A DNA stretch of 64,000 nt from Sphagnum magellanicum. Taxonomy: Eukaryota; Streptophyta; Sphagnopsida; Sphagnales; Sphagnaceae. Positions 49,101 through 62,010 of the stretch are shown piece by piece. Under the pieces are notes generated by a model. The model saw only the letters and a program-made list of their open reading frames with translations, ran no database searches and was not told the origin of the DNA. The stretch's first letter is position 1, and each line of letters starts with the position of its first letter. The stretch spans positions 11,981,349 through 12,045,348 of the forward strand of contig CM038918.1 in assembly GCA_021904315.1 (NCBI GenBank). Direction: 5' to 3'. Both the position numbers and the translations under genes were made by a program.

Positions 49101-49969
49101 GGGATGTTTTTAGTTGCTCGGAATATTTGGATCAAAGTTTGGGAAACCAAACCTTGTCCAAATTAAGCCCATTTTGTTATTGTTGGAAATGTTTGAAGAA
49201 TAATACAATAAAATGGGGTTTCATTCCCAAAAGAAGGATCTATAATGTGCATTATGGCCATTTGAATGGTCAAAAATCAAATTATGAAAGTGATTCTCAA
49301 TCAATTGAATGACAAGTTGAGGAGTCAATTCATCTATGAATTATCATTAAAGAACATTGTACATCATTGAAAAAAATTACAAGTTTTCCTTTGAAAGTTT
49401 TTGATTTGAATGTGAAATGAACAAGTTATGAACAACAAAATGTCAGGATTCCTAACATGGCTTTTTTTAGACTTCCACTTGGGAAACCCAAGAAAAATGA
49501 ACATTTTGATTTAACCCCCATGGGGACCTATAGAGTATAATGTAAAAAGGAAAGTAGGGATTCCTCCCAAATTCAAATCATGGTGACCTTTACAAGTATA
49601 TGGCTTGTGATGAACCAATTTAATTATAATTGCATTAATCACCTTTTTATAATGGTTTGTGCATTTTGATGTGTTTGTGAGCTCAATTTTTTTCATCTTA
49701 AATTTATCCCAAAACTTTGCATGATTTTCTTTGATGTGTAGAACTCAATAACACACATGAACAATATTTTCAAGTCTTTTTGCAACACGTTGTATTGAAA
49801 GGTTACCATGATACCTTGTGGCAAACCTTTGGGGGCATGTCACTCCCAAGATTATAAATGACAAACAATAATAATAGTAATCATAAACTTTGCATCCCAT
49901 GATTTGGTCATGTGAAATTCATTCTTCATAAGTTCATAGTTTCTACATTATGTGGATGTCATGGGTCTA
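46161..49969. other. AT-rich gene-free stretch
   Basis: No gene, RNA or clear repeat array recognised. A GC-richer patch near 46250-46380 recalls parts of the 26015-26431 element (GAGGGCAT followed by accept-like CCCACC words), but the match is too weak to call. Confidence 0.4.
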
Positions 49970-50078
49970 AAATACATAGGAAACACATATAAATAGGGTG
50001 AAATATTTTCATTCATTTTCAGGTTGAATGAAAATCTTTATCCTATTTATATGTGCTTCATATGGGTTTTGAATGGAT
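49970..50078. repeat. Imperfect hairpin, ~45-bp arms
   Basis: AAAATACATAGGAAACACAT then ATAAATAGG...TTTTCATTCA on the left pairs with TGAATGAAAA...CCTATTTATATGTG then CTTCATATGGGTTTT on the right around a short loop (about 50018-50026). Confidence 0.75.
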
Positions 50079-53000
50079 GAAAACCTTATGCAAAAACTTT
50101 AAATCTATTGAGAACAAATTTCACACAATTTCAATTTCCAAATTGTTGGATGCCAAGTTTATGATGACTAAATAACCCAATCTTAACAACAACCAAATCT
50201 TAAAACCTTGGGATGCGTTTTTTAACTCTTTACAACTAATATGACGTTTTGGACACAAGCACATGAACGTAATTATTTACTTTTTGTATTGAAATATTTT
50301 TTTGAAAGGAAATTCATCTTGAACAAAACAATGGAACATAATGACAACTTTTGACCAAAAGGGCACATCATCAAATATCTAAACTTGAATGGTCCACTTT
50401 TGGCAAATTTGAAATCCATAATGATATTTTCTTAACCATGTATTTTGACAATATTGCCATAAATGTACATTTTTCAGATGTTTAAATTTGAGGTGAATTT
50501 ATTTTTTTCCAAAATATAACAAATGGTCATCTTAAATATTATTACGATAATATGGTTGTGAAAAAAATTATATGAATACCAAAAATATCATGTCATAAAA
50601 GACTTTGCCATTTCCTTTAATTTTGGTGCTTCCAAAAGTCCTTAAAGCATTGAAACCATCTTGAAGTGGTTTGAGAACTCTTATTTTCAATTTTGGACAT
50701 AAGATGTTATTTTATTACAAACTATGATTATGATGAATCTATTTACAAATTTTCTAAGGATTGTGACATTTGTTCACTCATGCGCACCCCTCATGGGACA
50801 TTTAGTATTAAATTTTTTAACTAATTACATCAAACAAACATTGGGGGTGGGGGGGGGGGGGGGGGGGGGGGGGTGGGGTATTAAGTGAGGGATTTTTTTC
50901 CCCTCCTTATTAAATAACTTATTTTTTTAATATGCACATTTTTTTAAATTTCAATTTTTTTTAAATTCTTGTTTCATCCAATTTCAATACCATGTATTCA
51001 TTTTATGTTTTTGTTTTAGTTAGTTTATAGTTAGAAAAGATTGTTTTTCATAAATGGATCAGTTGTGCAATGAATCAATACATGCAAAAATGGCAACTTT
51101 AATGCCTTTCAACAATTTATTTTGCTACAAGCAAGGTCAACAAAATTTTGTGGCCATTTTAATTTCCATTACAACTTAGACATATGAGACTATGGGGTTA
51201 AAGAACATCAATTACCAATATAACTTCTAGCTTGTAATTGGAAACATTCATTTTAGCCAACATTATCAAAATTCATGGTTTTCCAAAGTGTCCAACTTGA
51301 TTACCTTGTCCATTTTGATTAAATTTTTGTTCAATTTGACTAGGGGCTTGGGTTGTTAAAGTGACATGTTTCTTTGACTAGTTCAATTCATTACAATGAC
51401 AATTTTTTATTATTGGTCAATGTGAAATTTCATCAAATATGACCCAAAAAATGAACACCTTTTGTTAACCAGAACAAGGGTGTAATCAATTGAAATATGG
51501 AATCAAATAAAACAAAACACATACACCTCTAGTCAAGAATTAAGACACAAGTTTAGTCAAATGATACATGGAGTCAAATTAAGGTAGGTAGGTAAATTAT
51601 TTATTTATTATTATCGACATTAATTATACTTAAGGTAGATAGGCTATTTAATATACTGGCCCATATATATTCTTGCCTATGCCTATATTAGCTTAAACAA
51701 CTACCTAAATTATCTTGGGCTCAATATAAAGTAACCTAGGCCTAAGTAGCCTATGTATAGTATTTATATTATCATAGTTAACTTATGTATACTAGATTTA
51801 TATATTATATATAATAGCCAAGTTAATATAGGTATATTAGCCAAGATTACTTGTGCTACTTAGATGAAATTAATTATGGGATTTTACTTATATATATACC
51901 AATAATAATCAATTAGTTATTTACCATTTTCAACCTGTATATTATATCTACCTTACCTATAGCATGTATGTTTTAAATAATTTAAGGTAAATTACACTAG
52001 TAACCTAGGCTAATATCTAGGTCAATACCTACCTAGGCTAAATTACCTTACCTATCTACCTATGTAAATAACGTAAAAAGATTGAACATGTTTAGTAAAA
52101 TATGTTCACAAATAAATTCACCTTATATATTTTGGTACTACAATAGTTAATTATTTAATTTTTCAATGTGGAGTGAGGAGTTCAAGTCCCCACATTTGCA
52201 ATCTAAGTCACAACCTTGGTGACCTAGCTTGATTAAATAGTTTAGGCCATGTTGGTTAGCTAAACTAGGTGGCCTAGGTTTTAAACTACTTAGTTAACAT
52301 ACACACACACACACCATCAATTATTGTGGGGGATAAGTATGTATGTACATAAATTAACAAATTATTATTATTTTGGGCATTTATTTAAAATAATAATTAC
52401 ACAATTAGTTTCTTTTAATTGCGTAATCTCATTTAATTAGGTAAAAAATAATTTTAAAAAACCTAGTTGCAAAAACCTAGCCAAAAATACCCAAACAAAT
52501 TGGACATGTCAAAATCAACTTGTTCAAAATGATTGGATAATCAAGTTAGCAAATGCCCACTTTTTGGTCTTTTTTACCAAATTTTTGTTTCAAATAAATT
52601 GTGAATTCTTGTTGTGCAATGCAAGTTCAATCATCAACCATTTCCTCATACACATATGGAATAATAAAAACATAATAAGAAACCCTACCTAACAAAAATT
52701 CCTATGATTTTATAATATAACATGTTTAATGTCTCACATGATCACAATAAAATATAAGTTGATTCCTCCTGACCCATTGTACACGATGGGCATGGTAATT
52801 GTATTGTGATGTTTTTAACCCTGCACATCATGCTGATGATGTTGATTCCTTATGATCCCATACCATTGTCTCACAAACCCTATGAAATAGTTCATAAATA
52901 CATATGTGCTTGTTAGTTGATTGTTTAGGAAGTTAAATAGTAAACCAATTCTAAATTGTGAATGAGAGATGGAAATGAATAAAAAAAGGCACACGAATCA

Positions 53001-56000
53001 AAATATAATTATTATCCTAAGACAAGTCGAACAAACTTGATTTCCAAGAAAATAATCATCAATTAAACAAGGCTTCTATTCATAATAAGAAGAACATGCA
53101 AGATTTAATAAACAAATGTAAAAAAATAAAAGAGCTCATGAATTTGAAAAAAACATTTGATATACACCTAATCAATATAATTCACATGTTCTTCACCTCC
53201 TTTTTTCATAGGTCCATCATCATCCTTTCTTCTTAACCAAATTTGATGAAGACGCAACATGAAATTTCAAAGACATTTATAAATCATTCAAGAATTTTCC
53301 TTATTAATTCATTAATTAATATTGGTTCATTCAATAACTTGTTAATTTTATTTTGCTTACTAATCTACTAATTGAACCTACCGAAAATTAATACTTGAAA
53401 TGTTTAACACATATATTATATATTTTCTACTTTTTTTAATATTTTGGATTAATGTATACCACATATTAATTATATTTTGGTTTTCAAAATAAACATAACC
53501 CTATTAAAATATACCTAGGAGCCTATTTTTAACTCATATGTTTTGTAAATGGAAATAAAAGTGTCCCGCCTTAACATGTGCATTAAAAAATTCCCCATTT
53601 GGTGTGCAACTTAAGTACTAACCGAGGTAATGTGCCGAATATTCCTAAAGATGTTCAACCCATGGTAACTATAAAGGCTAGTGAAAAGCTTCATAAAATT
53701 GATTTTATGATAATTTTGGTGTTCAATAGCTAATTGGATTTCCCCTAGGTGAAATCACATACGTGATTCCACTTGTTTATACCAACCCATCATCAATCAC
53801 TAGGTGGAAGGTCGAATGCAATCCCATGATATGAAGGACATTTCATTAAAGGCTATAATGAAATATGTGGTGAACTAAACCCACTCCCTAGTAGTGATTG
53901 GACCTTTTTTTGTGAAATAAATATTTGTTTCAACAAAACATGCCATGATGCACCCCCATGTTTGTTTAATCGTATTTATGGAAAATTCCCCAATCATATA
54001 AACATTATAAATCTCAAAAACCTAGGACAAATTCTTTTGTTCCTTATATGACTAAACTCTTTTGTTCCTTCAAAGGTACCCATTTTTGAATGGAGGCATA
54101 GGGAAATGTGCATTGCATGCATAAGTTGTTCAAAATAAAGGAATTTTACCTAGTGTTAAAAATGAACTTTTGAAAGGCCAAAAGTGAGCAACTTAATTCC
54201 ATGCTTTTGTCTAGTGGTTCTTACAATTTTTGAAAATTGGTTAAAAAACCTACCCACCTTGTAGGTAGCATCCAAAGAATTGCAAAGACTAGGGTTAGGT
54301 ACCAATTTGCCAAATTTGAATAACCTTTTGAAATATTTGGAATTTTCATATAGGCAAGTTATAAATATTTAAACCCTAAACACATTAGGCAAATGACCCT
54401 TGATGAATATAAACAAACACCACTAACCCAATGCCAAAAAATGTAGCCCCAAATTTCAAATCATATTGACATTATACTTATTAACATGAGTAAAGATGCA
54501 AGAAATGGGGAAAGGGATATGGATTTTTAAGACATACATGACATATACTAGGGAAATCAATGTCACTTGGTTAAAATACCTTTTGGAGCTTCCCATGTAT
54601 GCTAATGAAGTTTCATGCCTTGAGTTTTCACACTTCCAATTTGATGTTCTTAAGTCCTAAAACCTACATGGGTTGTAGAATAGGAAAATTTTGAGGCATG
54701 TAATTGATAATTGATCTTATGCATAATAGGTGGGTATTACCTACAAAGATATCTATTAATTAAATGAGTACAAGCACAATAATGTAGATAAATAAATGAT
54801 TTTTCGAAAAAATCAATTAAAAATGAATTTTTTTTACATGAATGCAAGAAAGTAAATTCAAAATCTTTTAAAATTTTGCTATAAAAAAACATCATTGTGC
54901 ATTTGGCTTATGATAAGTTGAGTACAACACTTTAGGCACTTTAATGTAATACAAGTATTACATTTGAAACTAACTAGGTCAATATGATGTTTAAAACTAA
55001 TGAAATATGTTAAAAGTCGGGTATAATTTGATTATGATATGCAAAAGTTGAGATACATATATATATTTATTGACTTCATCAACTTAAAATAATAATTATA
55101 TATATTTCATTTTTTCAAAACACATATTGTAAGAAAACATGATATACTTACATTTGTTTGCACTTTTTGAATCTATTTAAATGCATGTTGAACACCAATT
55201 TTTTTAATATCATTGTCATATAGTCAATGAACATTTTTGGAATTTTGATTTGAATCAATAATATTTTCCAGATTAGGATATTAATGCTTACTTTATGGCT
55301 ACTTTTCATTTACATAAACAACGATCAAAATTTGTCTACTTTACCTTGTTTTTATCCAAATTGGTAACCAAAGGTATTACTTATTGAAAACAAGTGGGTT
55401 TAATTTTTTGATATTGAACAAAGGCCACCAACTCCATTTTTTGGATGAGCCCTCCACCCATGCAATGTGAAAAAAGATCCTTTGTGAAAATGCTATTAAA
55501 TAGCATGGGGTTTTTAAAGGGTCACCATAGGAAATCTATGCTTTTGGGCAAGTGATCACCAACTTCAATTGATTACTATTCATTCACTAACCACAATGAT
55601 TGATCCATGTGTTATTATTACAATTAACCAGAAAAAAAGTAAATTATAATGTCTATTGGTGGGGGAATGATAACCAATTATGTTAAAACTAGATACATCA
55701 TATTTAATGATAATAAATCATTTCCAATGTTTATGTTGGAAATGCTCTTAGCTCGGTGAATCCTCATGCCACATTTTTCAAGTTGACAATGGAAATGCAT
55801 AAACCAATGTTGTGTGGTGATTGAAAACAACATGATCTACCAATGATATTTATGTGCATTGGCATGTATGTGTTTAATTGTAAGGGGTTAAACACTTAAA
55901 TAATTAAGAACTTTAGGAAGGTCCATAGGCTAGGAGTTGAAAAAACCTCATGTTTGCAAGAATTGCTACCATGAAAAACTTGCACATTTTTTTGAACTTT

Positions 56001-59000
56001 AATTGGGGTTGTGCAAAAACCTAGTTAGTCCTTTTGAAGGTGATTATTTGTATATAATTTTGAATGATGTCATTGAAAGGAGATGACCTCCTCCCACCCC
56101 CCCCCCCTCCCCCTCCCCCTCCCTCCAAGTTCTTGTGTTCAATTGTAAGGGAATTTATTTTGGTTTTTTTCACCTTCTCTTCATGATGATGATTATGTTC
56201 TTTTGGGGAGTTGGGGAATCACAATTCTATTGGCACATCATGGTGGTGGAGGTGGTTGTTGCATGTAAATGGGGAAGTTCCAAACACAAGTTACACACAT
56301 TTGCATTGTTACTCCTTATAATATCATTCACCCAAATAACTCTACTTATACATAACATTAAGATTTGGGGTGGTAGATTATGTCATTTTCTTAACCACCC
56401 AACAATAATCAATTGAAGAAAGTAGGAAAACATAGTGTAGTGTACAATGTTATTTAAACCATACTCGTCTATTGTAGTCATCAACCCGAAAGGTCTATTG
56501 TTTTTTTTCCCCTTTTTGGTTTTCTTCTTCTCCTCTCCTCTCTTCTAACTTTTTTTAAAAAAATTATAGAGTAGTAAAGTGTCAAATGCATGGAGGTTGT
56601 AAGCACAAAGTCTAAGGGGTGTGAAAAAAAATGCAAAAAGGAAGGATGGGGATTGAATTATTCATGGTATCAACCCCACAATAAAAATTGCAAAACTATA
56701 ACATTTTTTTTTTGTTATAGATATATGTGTTTTTTCGTAGGTTATTGTATGAACATTACTAATTTGGGTGCCAAATTTTTTTATATCAATAATGCAAAGA
56801 AAGTAACATTTGACTTATTTTCCAACACACCATCTAATTCATTTCTTTTATGCAAATTTCTTTTTCTTTGCCATTTTTTAAATCAAATGTAAATACATCA
56901 TTTTGTTCCATAAATGAAAATATTATATTTTTTTGTTTCTTCTCTAAAACAAGGAAATATTTACATGTTTTGTGTAATGACAACATGTATTATGAATATT
57001 TCAATCTATTGTCAATAAATGTACGTGTAAGGAATCTTCTCTTCTAAGGAAACAACTTTGATTCCAAATTATTTATAATGGTTTTCAACCAATCATGAAG
57101 ATCTCACAATGGAAGCTTTAATTGTATTTGATGGAAGGTTCCTTTTCATGTGTTATCAAGGAGCCCTGTGTGAACACGATTGATATTTTCCATTTTGATT
57201 TTTTTATAGTAAAAATCATGGTGGTTGTTAAGGCTTTGACAAAGGGAACACTATCAAATAATAATGAAATGAAGAGTCATGTTTATGTGAGGGTAGTCTT
57301 GGTCTACATTAGAAAATTTTGTATTGGTTATATATCCAACTTTCATGGGTGTATACATGCATCAACAATCATGGCATAATTTGATTATTGATTGGCTATG
57401 ATGTTTCCAAGCCATGGCATTGCTAAATATTTCAAATTGAAATTTTGACTTTATTCATATTGTGTGGCTAGTATGGCAAATGTATGTAGTAGCATTATTT
57501 GTCACATTAAGAAAATTTATTGTATTCACATTGTTCCTTCTCATAACTATAACCAATGTTGTGGTTGTTGGATTGTTGATGTTTATATTAATTGTTAGTG
57601 AGTTGTTGGTGCTTTCATCATCTATTTCTTCACTACCTCCACACTCATTTGTGTCAAAATATAACAATTTGTTGCATTTGCCATACATACATTTATAATC
57701 ATGTGTGTTTGTTCAATGTTTTTTTTAGAATTGCCAATGCATTTCATACAAGGGTTTTGATCACCATAAATTTTTTTATCAATGTGGGGCTTGCCATAAC
57801 TTCTTGAGAAAAATGAATACATCTTTTTTTTTATCATGGTATCATACATAACTAATTTGTCAAGTCCTTAGCATCCATAACATGATATTCATCAATTATT
57901 GTTTTCTTGCAAGTTGGATTACTTTTGTTCGGGTGGTGTGGCAATGTGCACATTGCCAAAAACTCTTTAACTCTTATTAGTGAAACCATTTCAACCATCT
58001 TGAGTTTTGTTCAATTGTAAGTCATTACCTTCATTTTCACTTTGCCCACCTTGCCATAACTTTTGTGTCCAAGCAAGGGAAAGCCAACAACAAAACTACC
58101 TTGGTTGTCCCCTAAAAAATTAAAATTAAAATAGTTTTTGGGTCAAGGTACACAATGTGTGACAACCTAACAATGGTACCAAGGTATTAAAATAGATGGA
58201 AATGCAAGAAATGCAATTAATGTGAAAAGGGTCTTGGCATTTTGAAATAGTTTGTGATCTTTAAAGTTCATGACCTTGTGCTAAAGAAAACTTACAATAG
58301 TGCTTCCCCTTCTCCCCCCCCGCCAAGAAATTATTCATCCACATTGCTTGTTCATCACATTTGGCAACAATGACCAATAAATGTGAGTTTACCTCCATCA
58401 ATGTTCTTCATCCTTTGAGGATGCAAATGTTGAAATTGGAGATAAAATGTTTGTGAAAAAATTCCTACTAGTATTTTTGTGGAAATGTATATTTAAATTT
58501 TTGTTTCAATTGATTTCACAAATTAAGCAACTTAGTGACAACAACTTTGAGTCACCATGGTGTTTGTTGAACATACATTGCATTGTGGGTAGAGAGAACT
58601 TGAAAAAAACTATGGAGGTGAAAACATTGGAATGACCGCAATATTGTTGGTGCCAAAGTTTGAAAAGGTCGTGTCTAGAAAAGAGAAAATAAAACTTGAA
58701 AAAACAACTAAGACCTTTGAACATTTTTAGTGGACCGAGGAGGAATTTGTTTTGAACTTGAGTTTGTACAGAAAGGAGCTTCAATAATCCACCAAAGTTA
58801 ACCTTCCATATTATGGGCAACATTTGCAACCAAAAATCCCTTAGTAACCAACTATTAATTCCATGTGACATAATGTATTTCATACTTTATTATATGGGTT
58901 CATCCGTGTTGTATATTATACGGTGGTTCAAATACATGGCTCATTAGATAATTAGATAATCATTTAATTAATAATGATTAAATTTTTAAAATATTTAAAA

Positions 59001-59759
59001 TATAAAATATACACTAAAAATATTAAGTATTCATTATCATCTACTTAAATAAACAATAACTTCTCAATAATTAACTAACTAGCTATCTAGTTATTCACAA
59101 GTTGTTAATACATAACTTATACATAATTAAAATTTTTAATTTTTTTTATTAGTTTTAACAATCTGGTCAAATCATAGATACTATAATTAATTTAAAGAAA
59201 TTAATTACTATAACTTTAAAAACTAACTAATTTAAATATTCTTTTTCAAATCTCAATAATGAACTAACAATTGTGATTAAAACATAAATTCTACAAGATT
59301 TTTTTAAAAATCTAATACTAACCAAATTACATTAATTAATATATAATTACATTTATTATTTTTAAAAAATTATCACATATAAGTAGTTACAGAATTTTTT
59401 AAAAAAAAAATTGAATTATTTTATAATAATTCCTGAAATTACAATCATTGCAATAATTATTTTAACTACATTATAATTTTTAAATTTTTAAATTCAGATT
59501 AAAAATTGTAAATTACAGATTGTGAATTAATTATGTTCAATTAAAAAATAATTCTGCATATACTATAATGAATTCTTATATTAAGTAATGTAAGATAAAT
59601 TACAGTAATTCATTTCTTTTACTATAATAATATAAAATTTTAAATGTAAAAATATGTTTCAAAAATAATTATTTAGTGTGACTTATTATTAATAACTATA
59701 ATCATTTATAAGTACTTATAACAATGATTAATTATGGACAACAATAGTAGAAAAAATCA
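50079..59759. other. AT-rich gene-free stretch
   Basis: No gene recognised. Notable parts: a nearly pure G run of about 35 bases (50843-50880); a TAGG/CCTA-rich patch (51580-52080); C runs at 56095-56125; and plus-strand WTEEEFVLNLSLYRKELQ (about 58730-58785), which recalls the MYB/SANT-like partner protein of Harbinger elements but is too short to call. Confidence 0.4.
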
Positions 59760-60500
59760 TTAAAACTCAATCCATAATTTTCTGAATTGAAATATTTATT
59801 TTAGAATCCAAAAAATAATTCTGAATTCAAATATCAATTTATAGATCAAATAAGTCATTTTAATTTCAATAAAAAAAACTCAGAACTGAAATGTCAATTT
59901 TCAGATTCAAATAACTATATTCAAAAATGAAATGTCCATTTTTAGACTCAATTAATAATTTTCTGAATTGAAATATTAATTTTGAAAATCCAAAATAATA
60001 AAATTTGGAATTGCAATTTCAAGTTTCAAATCAAATAAGTTTTTTAAATTTAAATTTAAAAACTCAGAATGGAAATATTAATCTTTAGAATAAAAAATAA
60101 GAATTTAGAATTCAAATATCAATTTTTATATCAAATAAGCTTTTTTAATTTAAATAAAATTATTCAAAATTCAAATAATGTTTTTAAGGAATTGAAACAA
60201 CGAATTTCATATCCAAATATCAAATTTCAACTTCAAATGATTCTTTAAAGACTTGAAATAATAGTTTTCAGAATTGAAATATAACTTTTACAATTTATTT
60301 TCTTTAAAATTAATATTAAAAATTCAGAAAAATTGAAATATGAATTTTCAAATTCAAATTTTTTAAAATTCAGATAATTAAACAAATTATCCAATGAAAA
60401 ATTTAAATTTAAATTAAAAAACTTCAGATTCAATTTTTTTGACATTTAATAATTAAAAAAATGAATTCCAATAGCAATTCTCAGAATTGAAACATCAATT
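59760..60500. repeat. Degenerate AT-rich tandem repeat
   Basis: About a dozen diverged units of roughly 55-65 bp built on TCTGAATTGAAATATCAATT then TTTAGATTCAAATAA. AT content is extreme. Confidence 0.6.
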
Positions 60501-60564
60501 TTATTGTGTAATTTATTTTTTCCATAATTCGGATTATAGTTTTAGACTCAAACATATATTTTTG

Positions 60565-60613
60565 TAGGTAGGTAGGTAGGTAGATGATACATGGTAGGTA
60601 GGTAGGTAGGTAG
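60565..60613. repeat. (TAGG)n microsatellite, two blocks
   Basis: TAGG units at about 60565-60581 and 60594-60612, separated by ATGATACATGG, at the edge between AT-rich DNA and the promoter side of the PSY-like gene. Confidence 0.9.
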
Positions 60614-60648
60614 TGTGAGGTGAAAGTAGGAGAATGTACCACATAGGG

Positions 60649-61107
60649 TTAAACCGAGGTGGAACGCTGGTAACTCATTGTGGATGAACCAGAAGCGAGT
60701 TGTGGATGAACTACCGGTTTGTCATTCATCCACAACTGAGTCATTAAGGGGTTTGCAGAATTCCTCTTAAGTGGGCTATTCTTAAATAGCGGGCATTGAT
60801 TCGGAACGGGCGAGGCTGCCCGGCGTTGTTGTCGTTGTTGTCGCCCGTTTTCGCTCTGCACGAGACGCGGCCCGGTTGTTGCTGCCCGTTCTCTCTCTCT
60901 CTCGCTCCGATCACGAGTATAAGAGGGCGGAGGCGACGCAAAGCTTTTTGTGGGCGAGCTTTCAGATTCTGCGAGATTTGGATTGTAATTAGAGAAGAGG
61001 ATTCATCGCAAGCAAGCGCTTTGCAAGGTTTGGTGGGAATTCCTTGTTTTTTTTTTTTTTTTTCCTGATCGTGGGTTTGTTTGTGGAGCTAGCTGGAGAG
61101 GAGAAGA
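60649..61107 (+). promoter_or_regulatory. Promoter and leader of the PSY-like gene
   Basis: GC content rises sharply here. A 12-bp perfect inverted repeat, GTTGTGGATGAA (60699-60710) with TTCATCCACAAC (60725-60736), and a third direct copy of TGTGGATGAAC (60680-60690) could bind a factor. TATAAGA at 60918-60924 is the best TATA candidate; transcription would start near 60950 and give a leader of about 155 nt. Confidence 0.5.
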
Positions 61108-62010
61108 ATGCCAGGACTAGAGATAGATCAGCGCCATGCTCCGCGAAGAGGAAGCAAAATGGGGTGGTATTATATTACTGCCGGAAGCTGGCTGCAGCTG
61201 CTCATGATGTGCTGCTGCACTTTTATAGCTCTATTTCCTGTCTTCATCGTTGCTCGATTCATTCCTGCTGCTCAAGGTAATTGTTTCTTCTCTGTTCTGA
61301 TCTCCTCTAGTAGACTTGAAGTAGTAGTAGCTGTATCCCTGCTGCTGCAGATTTCTTATGTACCACAAGCTAATCTCCATCATAAACTCCATCTATAACA
61401 TATTTCAATCGTAGACTGTATGACCTCGGATAGACCAGTGATGAGGTCATGATCATCGCGCCATCACAGTGCTAATTAATATGACTTATCCAACATAATC
61501 ATATGCAGAAACCCAACATATGTTGAACCTGGAAAGTTCACCACAGCAACTGGCAGCTATGAACAATATGGACCACCTCGTCAAGTCGAATACGATCATC
61601 ATCAGCGCTGGTGTTGCATCCGAAGACAATGATCAGGTAAGTATTTCAATGAGAGTTTTCATTACCACAGAATACTGTAAAGTCTAGCTGCTATGGACAT
61701 TATGTGTGATCAACTGTCGATGGTGCAGCATGAAGCAGTGCAGCAGAGCTTATACCCACAACATCATCAAGCTGCTGCTGCTGCTGCAGTTGCCGGATTG
61801 CCGCATGACGTGAATCTGCACCACATGAGGAGATTGTCGACATTGCAAGCTCATGCAGCAAGTAGCTCTGGTCATGAGGAGGAGATTCTGATGCAGAGAA
61901 TTCTCTACAACTTCGACCACTCAGACTATGTGGATCCTGGTGCCAACACTGACCATGGTGTTCCTTCTCTGCCATCAGGACGTCCCCGAGGTCCACCACC
62001 TAGACAGTAG
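61108..62010 (+). CDS. PSY-like tyrosine-sulfated peptide precursor
   Basis: Predicted secreted precursor of 192 residues. Exons 61108-61276, 61509-61636 and 61729-62010; donors G|GTAATT and CAG|GTAAGT, acceptors ATGCAG and GTGCAG, phases 1 and 0 agree. The N-terminus has 17 polar residues, then MGWYYITAGSWLQLL and a hydrophobic stretch to about residue 54 (signal peptide or anchor; a start at Met18 is possible). The middle is Gln/His/Ala-rich with six Ala from a GCT run. The C-terminus has DYVDPGANTDHGVPSLP (D165, Y166), matching the PSY1 pattern DY-DP-AN--H--P, in which the Tyr is sulfated and the peptide acts on leucine-rich-repeat receptor kinases to promote cell growth. It then ends SGRPRGPPPRQ. 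It is longer than PSY1 (about 75 residues), and HDP of PSY1 is HGV here. The family call is from the motif only. Confidence 0.75.

Noticed and set aside
52140-52215. B-box-like GAGTTCAAGTCCC, possible tRNA or SINE
   Set aside because: No A box at the right distance and no cloverleaf or SINE tail.
58506-58883. 125-residue minus-strand frame
   Set aside because: No domain; the opposite strand holds a weak MYB/SANT-like piece, so the frame is probably a shadow of decayed transposon DNA.
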